Source of the DNA: Clostridiales bacterium
GTDB lineage: Bacteria > Bacillota > Clostridia > Lachnospirales > Lachnospiraceae
Direction of reading: 5' to 3'
DNA length: 64,000 bases
Assembly: GCA_020859985.1 (NCBI GenBank)
Contig: JAJBVD010000042.1
Span: 62,001-126,000, forward strand
Made by a program: the position numbers and the translations under genes. Shown one piece after another: positions 7,900 to 18,027 of this stretch. Each line of letters begins with the position of its first letter. The first letter of the stretch is position 1. The notes beneath the pieces were generated by a model. It worked only from the letters and a program-made list of their open reading frames with translations. It did no database searches and was not told the origin of the DNA.

Positions 7900-9678
7900 T
7901 TAGTCCGAATTCAGCGCCTCCACCGGCACCAGTTTGGATGCCTGCCACGCCGGATAAAATCCGAAGATCGTACCGGTCAGGATAGAAAACGCAAGTGCCG
8001 CTGCCCAGGCATTGATATTCGCCTCCACGCGAATCCCGTTGTATTCCACGATCGGTGTCACCAGAAAACTGGCTCCGACTCCGAGGAATCCTCCGATCAG
8101 ACTGATCGCAGCCGACTCAAACAGGAACTCAAACAAAATCGTGCTCCGTGACGCACCAAGCGATTTCAGGATACCGATCTCGCCGGTCCGCTCTTTAACA
8201 GAGACGAACAAGACGTTCATAATGCCGATTCCGCCGACGATAAAGACGATCACCGCCATCGCCGAGAGCAGCATGGTCAGAATCTCATTCGAAGACTCCG
8301 CTGCCTCCAGCTTGCTGCTCGCATCGGAAAACGTGAATTCCGCTGTGCTGTAGTTTTCCTCCAGAACGGTTTCCACATTCGCTTTTACCGTATCTACCAG
8401 ATCCACATCATTGCAGATCACCGTGATCACCGGGCTGATGTCCTCGCCCGTAATATATTTGATGCTGGTCTCATAGGGCACAAAGATCGACTCATCCGGC
8501 GTAATACTACCGGAAACCGTTGACGAAGAAGAAAGCACGCCGACAATCTCATACGCGCGGTCGTCCAGATAAAGCGTCTCTCCATAAGCCTCCGCAGCGC
8601 TGCCGAACAGTTCTTTCGCCACGCTGCTTCCGAGTACGCAGACTCTTGAGCAGCTGTCGCTTTCGTCATCCGTAATAAATTCCCCTTCCGCCATGGACAG
8701 GTTACTGACCGTATAATAGCTGTAATATACACCGGCCACAGTATAGGTCTCCGCCTCGGTCAGGTCACCGCCCTCAACCGAAGAACGGGTAGTATAGGAA
8801 ATCGTTGCGTCGTCCACACCGCTCACAAAGGTCTGGATGTCTTCTACATCGTCAATCGTGAGAATGATATTTTCCTGATTCAGACGGTCGTCCGTTAAGT
8901 CTGTTTCGGATTCATTCTCCTCATCCTCAGCAATCGCAGCGGCCGCAGCCTCTGTCTCTTCCTCCGCAGAACCGCTTTCTGCCTCAGCCGCATCTTCCCC
9001 TTCTTCCGCAGCCTCACCAGATACGCCTGCGCCGTTCGAATCGTCAGCCACTTCGTCACTGTCATCTGCAGCGCCGACATCCTCCGTTTCGTCATCTTCA
9101 GAGCCGTCCGCCTCGCCGGAAAACATTTCCTCGATATCGCTCATATCCATCTCGCCGCTCGCGAACGCTTCCGCCATATCACTGATGTCGCTGTCGGAAA
9201 AATCTGAAAAATTACCCATGCCGCCCCGACCACCGCTGCTGTCTCCCGACGCGTCGCTGTCTCCGGAAGCATCGGCGGAAAAATCTCCGCCCATCGTCAT
9301 ACTGCCGCCCATCGTCATATCCCGGCCGCCGGACGAAGAAGCACCATCTGAATCCATGGAGCCCCTGCCACCGCTGTTCCCTCCGCCAAAAAGGTTGCTG
9401 ATATTGCTCATGATCGAACTGCCAAAATCAGAAAACGAAAAGCTGCTGTCTCCTCCCGCTGACGTCTCCTCACCCGCATAGTCATAGGTGATATCAATCG
9501 ATCCGGCATTCAGGCTGGCAAACTGCTCCGCAACATCCATTTGTCCTCCGCGTCCGATGGCGATCACCATCACAATCGTAGCCGCTCCGACAATGATTCC
9601 GATGGATGTCATTACGGTTTTAAACCGATTCTGGTTGATGTTGAGCCAGACAAGCCTTAAAAGCTCTGATAATCTCAT
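7900..9678 (-). CDS. MacB-like ABC transporter permease with acidic extracellular insertion
   Basis: 592 residues. The N-terminus (LLRLVWLNINQNRFKTVMTSIGIIVGAATIV) is the first membrane helix of MacB-type permeases. The C-terminal third has the other three helices with the FtsX-family pattern (VKERTGEIGILKSLGAS, then FYPAWQASKLVPVEAL). The outside domain is enlarged between about residues 75 and 270 by Gly/Ser/Met and then Asp/Glu-rich sequence. Part of it, SDISDMAEAFASGEMDMSDI, matches repeats in the lipoprotein encoded next. Its start overlaps the stop of the adaptor gene by 4 nt, indicating translational coupling. It pairs with the ATPase at 5739-6410. Confidence 0.9.
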   Translation of the reverse strand: MRLSELLRLVWLNINQNRFKTVMTSIGIIVGAATIVMVIAIGRGGQMDVAEQFASLNAGSIDITYDYAGEETSAGGDSSFSFSDFGSSIMSNISNLFGGGNSGGRGSMDSDGASSSGGRDMTMGGSMTMGGDFSADASGDSDASGDSSGGRGGMGNFSDFSDSDISDMAEAFASGEMDMSDIEEMFSGEADGSEDDETEDVGAADDSDEVADDSNGAGVSGEAAEEGEDAAEAESGSAEEETEAAAAAIAEDEENESETDLTDDRLNQENIILTIDDVEDIQTFVSGVDDATISYTTRSSVEGGDLTEAETYTVAGVYYSYYTVSNLSMAEGEFITDDESDSCSRVCVLGSSVAKELFGSAAEAYGETLYLDDRAYEIVGVLSSSSTVSGSITPDESIFVPYETSIKYITGEDISPVITVICNDVDLVDTVKANVETVLEENYSTAEFTFSDASSKLEAAESSNEILTMLLSAMAVIVFIVGGIGIMNVLFVSVKERTGEIGILKSLGASRSTILFEFLFESAAISLIGGFLGVGASFLVTPIVEYNGIRVEANINAWAAALAFSILTGTIFGFYPAWQASKLVPVEALNSD

Positions 9679-11207
9679 TCTGTCACCTGACTTTCTATCA
9701 GCACTGTCTGCCCTTCCTCAAGTCCGGAGGTCACCGCGACCGTCGTGCCGTTGGAATAGCCGGTCGAGATCGTCACTTCCTCGATCGTCCCGTCGTCATT
9801 TAACACCTTCACATAGGAGGTTGCTCCGTCCGTATAGACCGCACGATTGGAAATATAAAGCGTATCTGCTTCCTCTTTCGTAATAAAGGTCACCTCGCCG
9901 GTCATATCAGCATACACCTTGCTGATGTCACCGGTAAAGGTTACCGTCACTTCATAGTTTACCGTCGAAGAACCGGTCGTCGCCGATGTGGAGATTGACG
10001 TCACTTCACCATCAAAGGTCTCATCCTCATATGCGGTCAGCGTGATCGACACGGTATCCCCTGTAGAAATATCCGCAATATCATTCTGAGAAACCGCCAC
10101 AGTCATCGTCACTGCGTCTGAATCCGAAAATGTCACCACCGTCGAATCACTTGAGAGACTGTCTCCCGCGCTATAGGAAATCGACATCACCGTCCCGGAA
10201 TATTCGGAATAAATCACGCCGTCGCCAATCTGCTCCTCAAATTCCGCCAGAGCCTCCTCTGCCTCCTCAAGCGTCTCCTGCGCATCCTCCAGATCATCCG
10301 TCAGGCCGTCCGTGTCAATCTCGTAAAGCTGATCGGCATATTCATAATTGGTCATGGCATTCTCATAGGTCTGCTTTGCCTCGATCGACTGCGTCGTCAG
10401 ATTGTTCTTCGCAATCTCCAGATTCGCCTCGATCGTATCATAATTCAGCTGGGCATCCTCCAGATCGTCCTCCACGTCCTCACCATCGTCGTACTCCGAC
10501 TGCAGCTCTTCCAGCTCTTCCGCAGCCTCCTCCAGCTCCTCTTCCAGTTCTGTCACCGTATTTTCCAGACTCGTGATTGTCGCATTGTAAGTCGCCTCAG
10601 CGGTCTCCCCCTCTGCTATGTAGGTAGCATATGTGTAATCCGCCTCCGCCTGTTTTGTCTCGACGTTGATCTCTTCCTGCTTTACCGTCAGCTCCGCACT
10701 CGTGACAGCCGCCTCCAGTTCTTCCCGGTATGCTTCAATGCTCTCATCCGTGATCTTCATCAGCGCGTCGCCCTCGGCAACCACCTGGCCGACTGCTACA
10801 TAGACCTCCTCAATCTCCAGAGAGGTCGAAGAACTCGAAGAAGACGAGCTTGTGGTAGTGGTCGAAGCAGCAGTTGAAGCCATGCTGGTCATACTGCTCA
10901 TATCGATGCTCGAACTGCTCGATGAGCTGGACCCCGACGAACTGGAGCTTGATGACGAAACCACCTCCGCCACCTCAAACTCCTGATCTGCAGTGCCATA
11001 AGTCACCGACCCACTCTCCGTAATGCCGGTGATAACGGAGCCGTATTTCACGGTTTCCTGCTTATAGGAAGTCGTTGTTTCCGTCTCTGTCGTCTGCTGA
11101 TCCTGATAGACCACAAAAGCGCCCGCTCCTGCTGCCACAACTACAAGAAGAAGAAAAAGATTCCTCAGATAATGATGCTTTTTTTTACGCTTTTTGCTGT
11201 TGGCCAT
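9675..11207 (-). CDS. HlyD/MacA-like periplasmic-adaptor type protein with Ser-rich insertion
   Basis: 510 residues. A Lys/Arg-rich start (KKRKKKHHY), one membrane helix (residues about 14-34), then a split biotinyl-lipoyl domain. The first half is around residues 50-85, and the second is at LEIEEVYVAVGQVVAEGDALMKI. The halves are separated by about 70 residues that are mostly Ser and Thr. A long coiled coil (about 175-320), a barrel domain and a membrane-proximal domain follow (ISYSAGDSL ... VSQNDIADISTGDTVSI). Such adaptors bridge MacB-type permeases to partners. In a single-membrane cell the adaptor would project into the cell wall. The gene is coupled to the permease by a 4-nt overlap. 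Confidence 0.88.
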   Translation of the reverse strand: MANSKKRKKKHHYLRNLFLLLVVVAAGAGAFVVYQDQQTTETETTTSYKQETVKYGSVITGITESGSVTYGTADQEFEVAEVVSSSSSSSSGSSSSSSSSIDMSSMTSMASTAASTTTTSSSSSSSSTSLEIEEVYVAVGQVVAEGDALMKITDESIEAYREELEAAVTSAELTVKQEEINVETKQAEADYTYATYIAEGETAEATYNATITSLENTVTELEEELEEAAEELEELQSEYDDGEDVEDDLEDAQLNYDTIEANLEIAKNNLTTQSIEAKQTYENAMTNYEYADQLYEIDTDGLTDDLEDAQETLEEAEEALAEFEEQIGDGVIYSEYSGTVMSISYSAGDSLSSDSTVVTFSDSDAVTMTVAVSQNDIADISTGDTVSITLTAYEDETFDGEVTSISTSATTGSSTVNYEVTVTFTGDISKVYADMTGEVTFITKEEADTLYISNRAVYTDGATSYVKVLNDDGTIEEVTISTGYSNGTTVAVTSGLEEGQTVLIESQVTE

Positions 11208-11236
11208 GGCCGCCCGCCTCCTTATTCCGTCATCTC

Positions 11237-11263
11237 ATAACTGTTCCGTACCTTCACAGTTAC
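11237..11263. repeat. 27-nt palindromic repeat, copy 6
   Basis: ATAACTGT ... ACAGTTAC between the two adaptor genes. The TAA stop codon of the upstream adaptor (complement of 11260-11262) lies inside this repeat. Confidence 0.88.
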
Positions 11264-14037
11264 GTTGTTTCACTCTCTGCCGCATCCGTATCATCTGCTG
11301 TCACCGTGACCGTCGCTCCGATGCCTGCACTCAGCAGACCACGGCTGTTGTCGATGGAGACGACCACCTGATAATTTACCGTCGTACGGGATGTACCGTC
11401 CTCCGCCTCCGTGCTCTTCTCGGAAATCGTTCCTTCGTATGTCCCATAGCCGGACAGCACCACACTTACCGTATCACCAACCGCCATCTTTGCAATCTCA
11501 TACTGAGACACCTCGATCGTCACCGTCACTACATCTGTCTCATAGATGCTGTAAAGTGCCGTCGCGGAACTTAAGGTATCGTCCGCCTCATAATTGACCG
11601 CCGACAGACTGCCCGCCGCCGCGGCCGTCACTGTAGCGTCTTCCAGACTCTCCAGTTCTTCCAATGCTTCTTCCAGTTCGGTTACCGCATCCTCATAGGA
11701 CTGCAGATCCTCCTCCAGCGACTCGACTGTCTGCTGATAAGTGATCTCCGCCAGCTCTCCGTCAAGGATCGTCGTATCATAGGTATATTGAATATCCAAC
11801 TCCGTCGTTGTCTTAATCCGCATCAGTTCCTCGTACTGAAGCTGCACATCCTCCAGCACTTCATAGAGCTGCTCCAGCACCTCTTCTGCCTCGTCAGAAT
11901 CTGTCGCTGTCAGGTCCAGTGCCGTCTCCGCAGCGGACAGATCATACGTATTTCCAAAGAGACTGTCGCTGCTGCTTCCTGTAGAACCTCCTGACACTGA
12001 CGACAGTGCAGACGAGACATCCGTGTCGCTCGAAGACGCTGCTGAAGAAGTGTCGGTTCCTGAACTTGCCGATGCCAGAGCAGAAGCCACATCTGAAGAA
12101 GATACAGACGAGGAATCGGTGCTTCCCGACTGTGATGATGAGGAAGAGTCCGAACTGCCTGATGCGGATGCCATGGCAGACGCAAGTGCAGAAGACCAAT
12201 CAGAAGAATCTGAAGACGAACTGCCGCTCTTGCCGGACGCCGAGGATCCGGTTGTGCTCGTGGAATCCGAAGTTCCGGTTGTTGAATCACTGCTCGAAGA
12301 ACCGGTAGTCCCGGAAGCATCTGTCGCAGCGCTCGTGTCTGTGGTGCCGCTCGTATCCGTGGAATCGCTTGAATCCGTAGACTCACCCGACTCTGTGGAA
12401 TCACTCGACTCTGAAGAGTCACTCGTATCTGTCGAATCACTCGTATCCGTAGAACTGCCCGAGCCCGAAGAGAACGAGTCCGCAGTTGTCGTACTGCTGC
12501 CTGTGCCGGAAATGCCAGTTACAGAACCCGAGGACATCGCCGAAGAAGATCCCGATGTCGTTCCGCTGCTCAACGCTGCCAATTGCTGTTCAACTGCGGC
12601 AATCTGTTCTGCAACATCCTCTTCCGAGTGAATCACTTCGTAATAATTCAGATAGAGCTGTTGTCTGACGGATTCCAGTGCATAGAGTTCGGCGAGCAGC
12701 GATTCCAATGTAACTGCCTCTGTCTCTGACTCCTCCGTTGTGTCTGATGTGTCAGATTCCGTCTCCTCCGGGCTCGCCGTGGAGGTATTGCCGGCATCCG
12801 TTACTTCCTCGATATCTTCTATAATAATCGTCGCTTCTGTCTCTGTCGTTTCCTCTGTGGCTTCAGTCGACGTCTCCGTCTCTGTCGCGGAAGCCTCAGT
12901 CGTCGCCTCTGTTGTAGTTGTTTCGGTTTCCTCCGTTGTCGCTTCCGTTGTTTCCTCCGATACTGTGGAAACATCCATATCCGCCGATGCCAGGGAAAGC
13001 AGCGATGTGGAATCCACCAATGTCTCCTGTGGTAAATCCGAAGAACTGGTCATCGTTGTTAACACACTCGCAAGGCTTGCAGAAGAATCCGTCTCCTCTT
13101 CTTCCGTATCCAGCACCAGATGCCCGGCCCCGGCCAAAACAGATGTATCATATTCTTCCAGAGCATACATCTGTTCCAGAATCTCATTGTACTCTTCATT
13201 CTTTTCCAGAAGTTCTGACTCCAGCTCAGCTTCTGACTCCGCCAGAAGCTCCGACTCATTCTGAAGTGCCAGAAGCTCCAGCTGCAATGTTGCAGCTGCG
13301 TCTTCCGTTTCAGATTCGCTTTCTGATTCCGTCTCGGTCACCGCAGTGGTCTGCGACTCACTCTGCGCTTCTGTGGACTCCGAAGAAGAAGAGCTTGATG
13401 AACTTGATGAACTGCTGCTCGAAGAAGAGTCATCGTCGTCATCGTCATACTCGCCATTTTCCAGATCCTCAATCCGATCCTCCAGTTCAGCAAGGATCTC
13501 TTCATGCTCCTCTATCGTATCTTCCAGCTCCGCTTCAGACTGATCACGGACAAATTCTGCCTGATCAGCTTCCGCCTGCGCCAGCTCCAGCGTATACTCT
13601 GCCGACTGCATTCCCTGCGCGTAAGTAAGCTGCGCATCTGTCAGGTTATTCTCAGCACGTATGATTGCCGCCTTATAATAAGAAATCGCACTCTCGTAGC
13701 TGTCATCTGTTATTTTAAGAATACTGGTACCTTCACGCACATAAGAGCCGGAAGATACATATACCTCCTCGACCACAAGCTCCACCGCCGTCGTATCAAA
13801 TTCTGCGTAATAGTCCGTCGAGGCAATCTGCGTCGTCCCCTCATATTCAAGCGTTTCCGCCTCTGCAAACGCCGTCATGCATCCGGCCGTCTGCGTAAAA
13901 AAAACAGCCAGCGACAAAAAGCCGCTTAGCGCCGCCTTTACGCCTGACTTTCTGCATCTGCTGCATGTTTGTTTTTGGTGCTGTATCCTCTGTATGTGTT
14001 TTTTATCCCCTTTAAATTCTATCCGGTAATTACCCAT
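11260..14037 (-). CDS. Very large HlyD-like adaptor with Ser/Thr/Asp-rich insertions
   Basis: 925 residues from ATG 14037, which has GGAGG at 6 nt. An N-terminal signal or anchor segment (ALSGFLSLAVFFTQTAGC) is followed by an adaptor layout: a biotinyl-lipoyl half around VEEVYVSSGSYVREGTSILKI, long helices, a second coiled coil near the C-terminus and a closing barrel (VSQYEIAKMAVGDTVSVVLSGYG). Several hundred residues of Ser/Thr/Asp/Glu repeats interrupt the helical part, with many SDSTDTSDSTE-type units. The family is usually 350-500 residues, so about half of this protein is insertion. It is the first gene of the operon. The mature protein would be long and flexible enough to cross peptidoglycan; that role is inferred. 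Confidence 0.8.
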   Translation of the reverse strand: MGNYRIEFKGDKKHIQRIQHQKQTCSRCRKSGVKAALSGFLSLAVFFTQTAGCMTAFAEAETLEYEGTTQIASTDYYAEFDTTAVELVVEEVYVSSGSYVREGTSILKITDDSYESAISYYKAAIIRAENNLTDAQLTYAQGMQSAEYTLELAQAEADQAEFVRDQSEAELEDTIEEHEEILAELEDRIEDLENGEYDDDDDDSSSSSSSSSSSSSSSSESTEAQSESQTTAVTETESESESETEDAAATLQLELLALQNESELLAESEAELESELLEKNEEYNEILEQMYALEEYDTSVLAGAGHLVLDTEEEETDSSASLASVLTTMTSSSDLPQETLVDSTSLLSLASADMDVSTVSEETTEATTEETETTTTEATTEASATETETSTEATEETTETEATIIIEDIEEVTDAGNTSTASPEETESDTSDTTEESETEAVTLESLLAELYALESVRQQLYLNYYEVIHSEEDVAEQIAAVEQQLAALSSGTTSGSSSAMSSGSVTGISGTGSSTTTADSFSSGSGSSTDTSDSTDTSDSSESSDSTESGESTDSSDSTDTSGTTDTSAATDASGTTGSSSSDSTTGTSDSTSTTGSSASGKSGSSSSDSSDWSSALASAMASASGSSDSSSSSQSGSTDSSSVSSSDVASALASASSGTDTSSAASSSDTDVSSALSSVSGGSTGSSSDSLFGNTYDLSAAETALDLTATDSDEAEEVLEQLYEVLEDVQLQYEELMRIKTTTELDIQYTYDTTILDGELAEITYQQTVESLEEDLQSYEDAVTELEEALEELESLEDATVTAAAAGSLSAVNYEADDTLSSATALYSIYETDVVTVTIEVSQYEIAKMAVGDTVSVVLSGYGTYEGTISEKSTEAEDGTSRTTVNYQVVVSIDNSRGLLSAGIGATVTVTADDTDAAESETT

Positions 14038-14066
14038 ATACTGCCTCCCACTCCGATAAATCCGTC

Positions 14067-14093
14067 GTAACTGTTCCGTTTCTTTGCAGTTAC
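14067..14093. repeat. 27-nt palindromic repeat, copy 7
   Basis: GTAACTGT ... GCAGTTAC with centre TCCGTTTCTTT. It lies 30 nt upstream of the start codon of the first MacAB-like operon gene, inside the leader. Confidence 0.85.
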
Positions 14094-14254
14094 AATCCGT
14101 CAGGATTTCCATATTGCCCCCTGCTGCAGCGATACCCCCCTGCTCCTGTCAGTGCATACAGATTTACGAAACTGCCATGAGCATACAAGTATTGTGTGTT
14201 TATTTATGGGGAAAAGTTTGAAAAAAATGTGAACAATAGCATCTGCGTGCAAAT

Positions 14255-14279
14255 CGAGTAGGGTGATTTTCCCTACTCG
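14255..14279. repeat. Hairpin CGAGTAGGG / CCCTACTCG
   Basis: A perfect 9-bp stem with a 7-nt loop (14264-14270). It lies between ftsH and the MacAB-like operon, next to a GC-rich repeat (14287-14338) that recurs at 19977-20032. A terminator or leader structure; no T-run on the minus strand. Confidence 0.55.
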
Positions 14280-14286
14280 CCGCGCG

Positions 14287-14338
14287 GGCTGCGTCCGGCG
14301 TCAGCCGGAAAAACTCCATACGCAGCCCTGCGCATACA
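14287..14338. repeat. GC-rich repeat GGCTGCGTCCGGC, copy 1
   Basis: Begins GGCTGCGTCCGGC and ends with GCGCATA. The same framework, with a different middle, is found at 19977-20032. Both copies sit immediately beside a transcription terminator. Confidence 0.55.
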
Positions 14339-14365
14339 AAAGGACCGCATCATGAAAGCGGTCCT
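14338..14365 (-). terminator. ftsH: Terminator downstream of ftsH
   Basis: Arms AGGACCGC (14341-14348) and GCGGTCCT (14358-14365), followed by four T on the minus strand. The plus-strand side has TTTTTGTTT, so it may also stop rightward transcripts. Confidence 0.75.
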
Positions 14366-14378
14366 TTTTGTTTAAAGC

Positions 14379-16586
14379 CTATGATTCTATTTCTTCCGAT
14401 TCACTTACCTGTTCCTCAGTCTGTGCCACTGAATCTGCAGCATCCATATTCTCCTGAACTGGAGTACCAGCAGTTATCGAAGTATTTGCAGCCGTCTGCA
14501 CCTGATCCGCGCCATCTGAATTCGCTTCCGGCTGTGCCTGAGTGCTCTCGTCCGTCTTCGCTTCCGGCTGTGCCTGAATGCTCTCGTCTGCTTTCGCTTT
14601 CGGCTGTGCCTGAACATTCTCGTCCGTCTTTGCTTCCGGCTGTACCGTCCGCTCAACAATCCTCGCGGTCGGCTTTTCCTCCTCTGTCTTCTCGCCTTCG
14701 CACTCACGGAAGATCTTCATGAACTCCTTGCCTGTGATCGTCTCTTTCTCAATCAGGAATTCCGCGATCTTGTCCATGGTCCTGCGGTGCTCAGTGAGCA
14801 GACGCTTCGCCTCGTCATAGGAATCCTTCAGGATCTGCATGACTTCCTTATCGACCTCAGCTGCTGTCGCATCCGAACAGTTCATCACCGGACGGTTATC
14901 CAGATACTGAGATGCTGTCACTTCCAGGCCGATCAGACCAAACTTCTTCGACATACCGTATTGCGTCACCATCGCGCGCGCAACCCGCGTTGCCTGCTCG
15001 ATATCATTTGCAGCGCCGGTCGTCACCGTATCAAAGACAATCTCTTCCGCCGCACGCCCGGCCACATACTCAACCAGCATCGCGCGGATCTCTTTCTCAG
15101 TATTGAGATATTTCTCCTCCTCCGGCACATTCATGACATAGCCAAGCGCACCCATCGTACGCGGCACGATCGTGATCTTCTGCACCGGCTCGGAATCCTT
15201 CTGCAGTGCGCTGACCAGAGCATGACCAACCTCGTGGTAGGAAACGATACGGCGTTCTTCCTTGCTAAGCACACGGTTCTTCTTCTCCTGACCGACCAGA
15301 ACGACTTCCACTGCTTCAAACAGATCCTGCTGCGAAACGGCCTTGCGCCCCTTCTTAACCGCAAGAATCGCGGCCTCGTTGATCATATTTGCCAGATCAG
15401 AACCCACCGCGCCGGACGTCGCCAGAGCGATTGCGTCCAGATCGACGGTCTCATCCATGCTGACGTCCTTCGAGTGTACCTTCAGCGTCTCAACACGCCC
15501 CTTCAGATCCGGCTTATCCACCACAACCCGGCGGTCAAAACGTCCCGGACGCAGAAGCGCCTGATCCAACACCTCCGGACGGTTCGTCGCCGCCAGCACG
15601 ATCAGTCCCTTGGATGGCTCAAATCCATCCATCTCCGCGAGCAGCTGGTTCAGCGTCTGCTCACGCTCATCATTTCCTCCGCCAAAACGGGTATCACGGC
15701 TCTTCGCCACCGCGTCGATCTCATCAATGAAAATAATACACGGCGCGTTCTTTTTCGCTTCGTCAAACAGGTCACGCACACGGGATGCACCAACGCCAAC
15801 GAACATCTCTACAAAGTCAGAACCTGACAGAGAGAAAAACGGGCACTTCGCCTCGCCGGCGATGGCTCTCGCCAACAGCGTCTTGCCGGTACCAGGAGGG
15901 CCGACAAGCAGCGCGCCTTTCGGCAGCTTCGCGCCAATCTCTGTATACTTCTGCGGATTCTCCAGAAAGTCTACAACCTCCTGCAGCGACTCCTTTGCCT
16001 CATCCTGTCCGGCCACATCCTTGAATGTCACGCCGGTCTCTTTCTGAATATAGACCTTTGCCTTGCTCTTGCCGACACCCATCATGCCGCCGCTTCCATT
16101 CGTCATCCGGCGCATCGCAAAAGCGAAGATCACCCAAATGATGATCAACGGGACAAAGCTTAAGATCAGACTCCAGATATAGCTCGAAGTCGTATCCGGT
16201 ATGTTCTGTGTAAAAGACACGCCTGCCTGATCCAGACGCGCCACCAGATTCGGATCGTCCGGATTGCCTGTATAATAAGTCACTGACCCCGACGCAGAGC
16301 CGAGATACTCGGAGAGTGTATCGCTTTTCAGTGTAATCTCGATCTCGTCTGAATAAATCGTGACGGAGCTTACCTGCCCCTCATCGAGCAGCTCGAGAAA
16401 CTCATCATACGTAATTTCCACGGAGGACGTGCCGCTTCCAAGGCTGCTGTTCACCAGCGCCATGATAAGCAGTGTGACAAGTGTGACCGCCAGAAAAATA
16501 ATAAAGGTATTATTATTCCTGCCGGGTCGGTTATTTGGTCCCTGATCCCGGTCATTCCGGCGGTTATCATTTTGATTGTTATCCAT
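14379..16586 (-). CDS. ftsH: ATP-dependent zinc metalloprotease FtsH
   Basis: 735 residues from ATG 16586, which has AGGAGG at 7 nt; an in-frame ATG 21 nt further up lacks this. Layout: an Asn/Asp/Arg-rich cytosolic start, a first membrane helix ([18 protein letters not shown]), a short outside domain, a second helix ([15 protein letters not shown]), the AAA module with GPPGTGKT and FIDEIDA, an arginine-finger region ([17 protein letters not shown]) and the zinc site HEVGH. It degrades misfolded membrane and regulatory proteins. The C-terminal 90 residues are an unusual tail with repeats of QAQPxAK(T/A)DE type, probably disordered. Confidence 0.96.
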   Translation of the reverse strand: MDNNQNDNRRNDRDQGPNNRPGRNNNTFIIFLAVTLVTLLIMALVNSSLGSGTSSVEITYDEFLELLDEGQVSSVTIYSDEIEITLKSDTLSEYLGSASGSVTYYTGNPDDPNLVARLDQAGVSFTQNIPDTTSSYIWSLILSFVPLIIIWVIFAFAMRRMTNGSGGMMGVGKSKAKVYIQKETGVTFKDVAGQDEAKESLQEVVDFLENPQKYTEIGAKLPKGALLVGPPGTGKTLLARAIAGEAKCPFFSLSGSDFVEMFVGVGASRVRDLFDEAKKNAPCIIFIDEIDAVAKSRDTRFGGGNDEREQTLNQLLAEMDGFEPSKGLIVLAATNRPEVLDQALLRPGRFDRRVVVDKPDLKGRVETLKVHSKDVSMDETVDLDAIALATSGAVGSDLANMINEAAILAVKKGRKAVSQQDLFEAVEVVLVGQEKKNRVLSKEERRIVSYHEVGHALVSALQKDSEPVQKITIVPRTMGALGYVMNVPEEEKYLNTEKEIRAMLVEYVAGRAAEEIVFDTVTTGAANDIEQATRVARAMVTQYGMSKKFGLIGLEVTASQYLDNRPVMNCSDATAAEVDKEVMQILKDSYDEAKRLLTEHRRTMDKIAEFLIEKETITGKEFMKIFRECEGEKTEEEKPTARIVERTVQPEAKTDENVQAQPKAKADESIQAQPEAKTDESTQAQPEANSDGADQVQTAANTSITAGTPVQENMDAADSVAQTEEQVSESEEIES

Positions 16587-16841
16587 TCGGTTGCCTCCTG
16601 ATTTCACTGTAACGTGGAAAACGTTCTTAATTCATCCGGCTTTCTCCCGCACAGGCGGTACCAATCATTCCTGTGCCGCCCTAACCTTGAAAATCTCCCG
16701 CGGGCACCGGTCCGGATTATTGTGACAAATTACGATTTCCAGTTCTCCTCATTATAATTTGCTCCCGAATAGAAATCAATACCGCAATTCTAAATGTTTT
16801 GTGAAAAAAATTTATATGTACCAGCCCCATTGCCTCAAAAA

Positions 16842-17960
16842 TCATTCTATCGTCGATGCTGTGGTCGGCGTAGCCGGATACAAACTTGTGTCAATCGCAT
16901 CGTAAGCGCCATATTCCTCAAAATAAGCTGTCATCTCCGCATCCGTCGCCAGAAAAAAGGTCGCACCGCTCTGCCTTGGCGTCGCATCCAGATGATACCA
17001 GCCATCCCCGACATTAACCAGGCTCCAGTAATGGCATGAGCTGGTCACATTCGTCTTTTCCACATCTATATTCGGAATCCCGGCTTGTGTCAACAGAGCT
17101 TTTGTCGTACTAAAATAGGTGAAACCGTCGCCTGTACCTGTCGTAAACCCGATGTGTGCGCCATTCGTCCAGCTTTCATTATAATCCGACTCCGAATAAG
17201 AAAGATGAGCACGGACCCAGCTATAAATTGCTCTGGTCTTCTGCTTCTGCGTCATATCATCATTCAAAATCCCGTCCAGGATTTCCCGGGCTTCCTCTAA
17301 TACCACCGATTCCTCAACGTAGTCCTGCGGTTTTTCCGAAAAAGTGACCGTCGTAGAAGCCGATGCGGTATGTCCTGCCTCATCTGCGGCGGTATAAGTG
17401 ATGTCATAAGTTCCTGCCTCATCCGCATTCACTTCGCTCGTATCCACGGTAACTTCCACATCCGGATCGCAGTCGTCCGTCACGACAAGATTGGCAGTAT
17501 AAGAAACCTCCGTGCCAACAAAAGCACTTAACGGCACCACGCCGCTGATCTCCGGAGCCTCTTCATCTGCAGCAGTCTGCTTCTGTGCTTCACCTGTCCC
17601 CCCAGCTGTTGCTTCTTCTCCTGCTTCAGCGTCCTGATTGCCTGTATTCTGTCCACCGGCGGTCTGCTCTCCCATGACCAATTCTGTCAGTGAAGAAAGA
17701 GAAACGTCGAAATAAAGCGAACAGACCACCGCTACAACAGCGCATACCATGCAGACACTTCCGGCCGCAAGCAGTCTGAGACGCCTTTTCCTGCGGGCTT
17801 CCTCGCGCTTGCGCCTCTCACGCCGCCTCCTCTGTCTTTCCAGAAACTCCTGATCTTCATACGGATCTTCATACGGATCCTCATAAGAGTTCTCATAAGA
17901 ATCTTCGTACAGTTTATTAAACCGATTCCCGGCTTCTGTCTGTTCACGCAGTACTCCCAT
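16842..17960 (-). CDS. Membrane-anchored Ig-like plus transglutaminase-fold protein (probable pseudoenzyme)
   Basis: 372 residues. An N-terminal cytosolic stretch with YEDSYENSYEDPYED repeats and a run of Arg/Lys leads into one membrane helix (about 66-88). A linker, a bacterial Ig-like domain (PEISGVVPLSAFVGTEVSY ... TVTFSEKP) and a transglutaminase-like domain follow outside the cell. In relatives known to me the active-site segment reads GDC-FTYYA; here it is GDGFTYFST, so the nucleophilic cysteine is a glycine. The histidine (SCHYWSLV) and aspartate (WYHLDATP) parts are kept. It may bind peptidoglycan or peptides without catalysis. Start at ATG 17960. Confidence 0.82.
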   Translation of the reverse strand: MGVLREQTEAGNRFNKLYEDSYENSYEDPYEDPYEDQEFLERQRRRRERRKREEARRKRRLRLLAAGSVCMVCAVVAVVCSLYFDVSLSSLTELVMGEQTAGGQNTGNQDAEAGEEATAGGTGEAQKQTAADEEAPEISGVVPLSAFVGTEVSYTANLVVTDDCDPDVEVTVDTSEVNADEAGTYDITYTAADEAGHTASASTTVTFSEKPQDYVEESVVLEEAREILDGILNDDMTQKQKTRAIYSWVRAHLSYSESDYNESWTNGAHIGFTTGTGDGFTYFSTTKALLTQAGIPNIDVEKTNVTSSCHYWSLVNVGDGWYHLDATPRQSGATFFLATDAEMTAYFEEYGAYDAIDTSLYPATPTTASTIE

Positions 17961-18027
17961 TTCTCACACATTCCCCATACTGTTTTCACAAAATAACACT
18001 CGCAGCATTGCTGCTATTGATTCTGTC

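Noticed and set aside
12023-13264. Long open frames on the plus strand opposite the giant adaptor (about 200 residues, acidic)
   Set aside because: They arise because the repetitive Ser/Asp/Thr codons of the minus-strand gene lack stops in reverse; no start signals.
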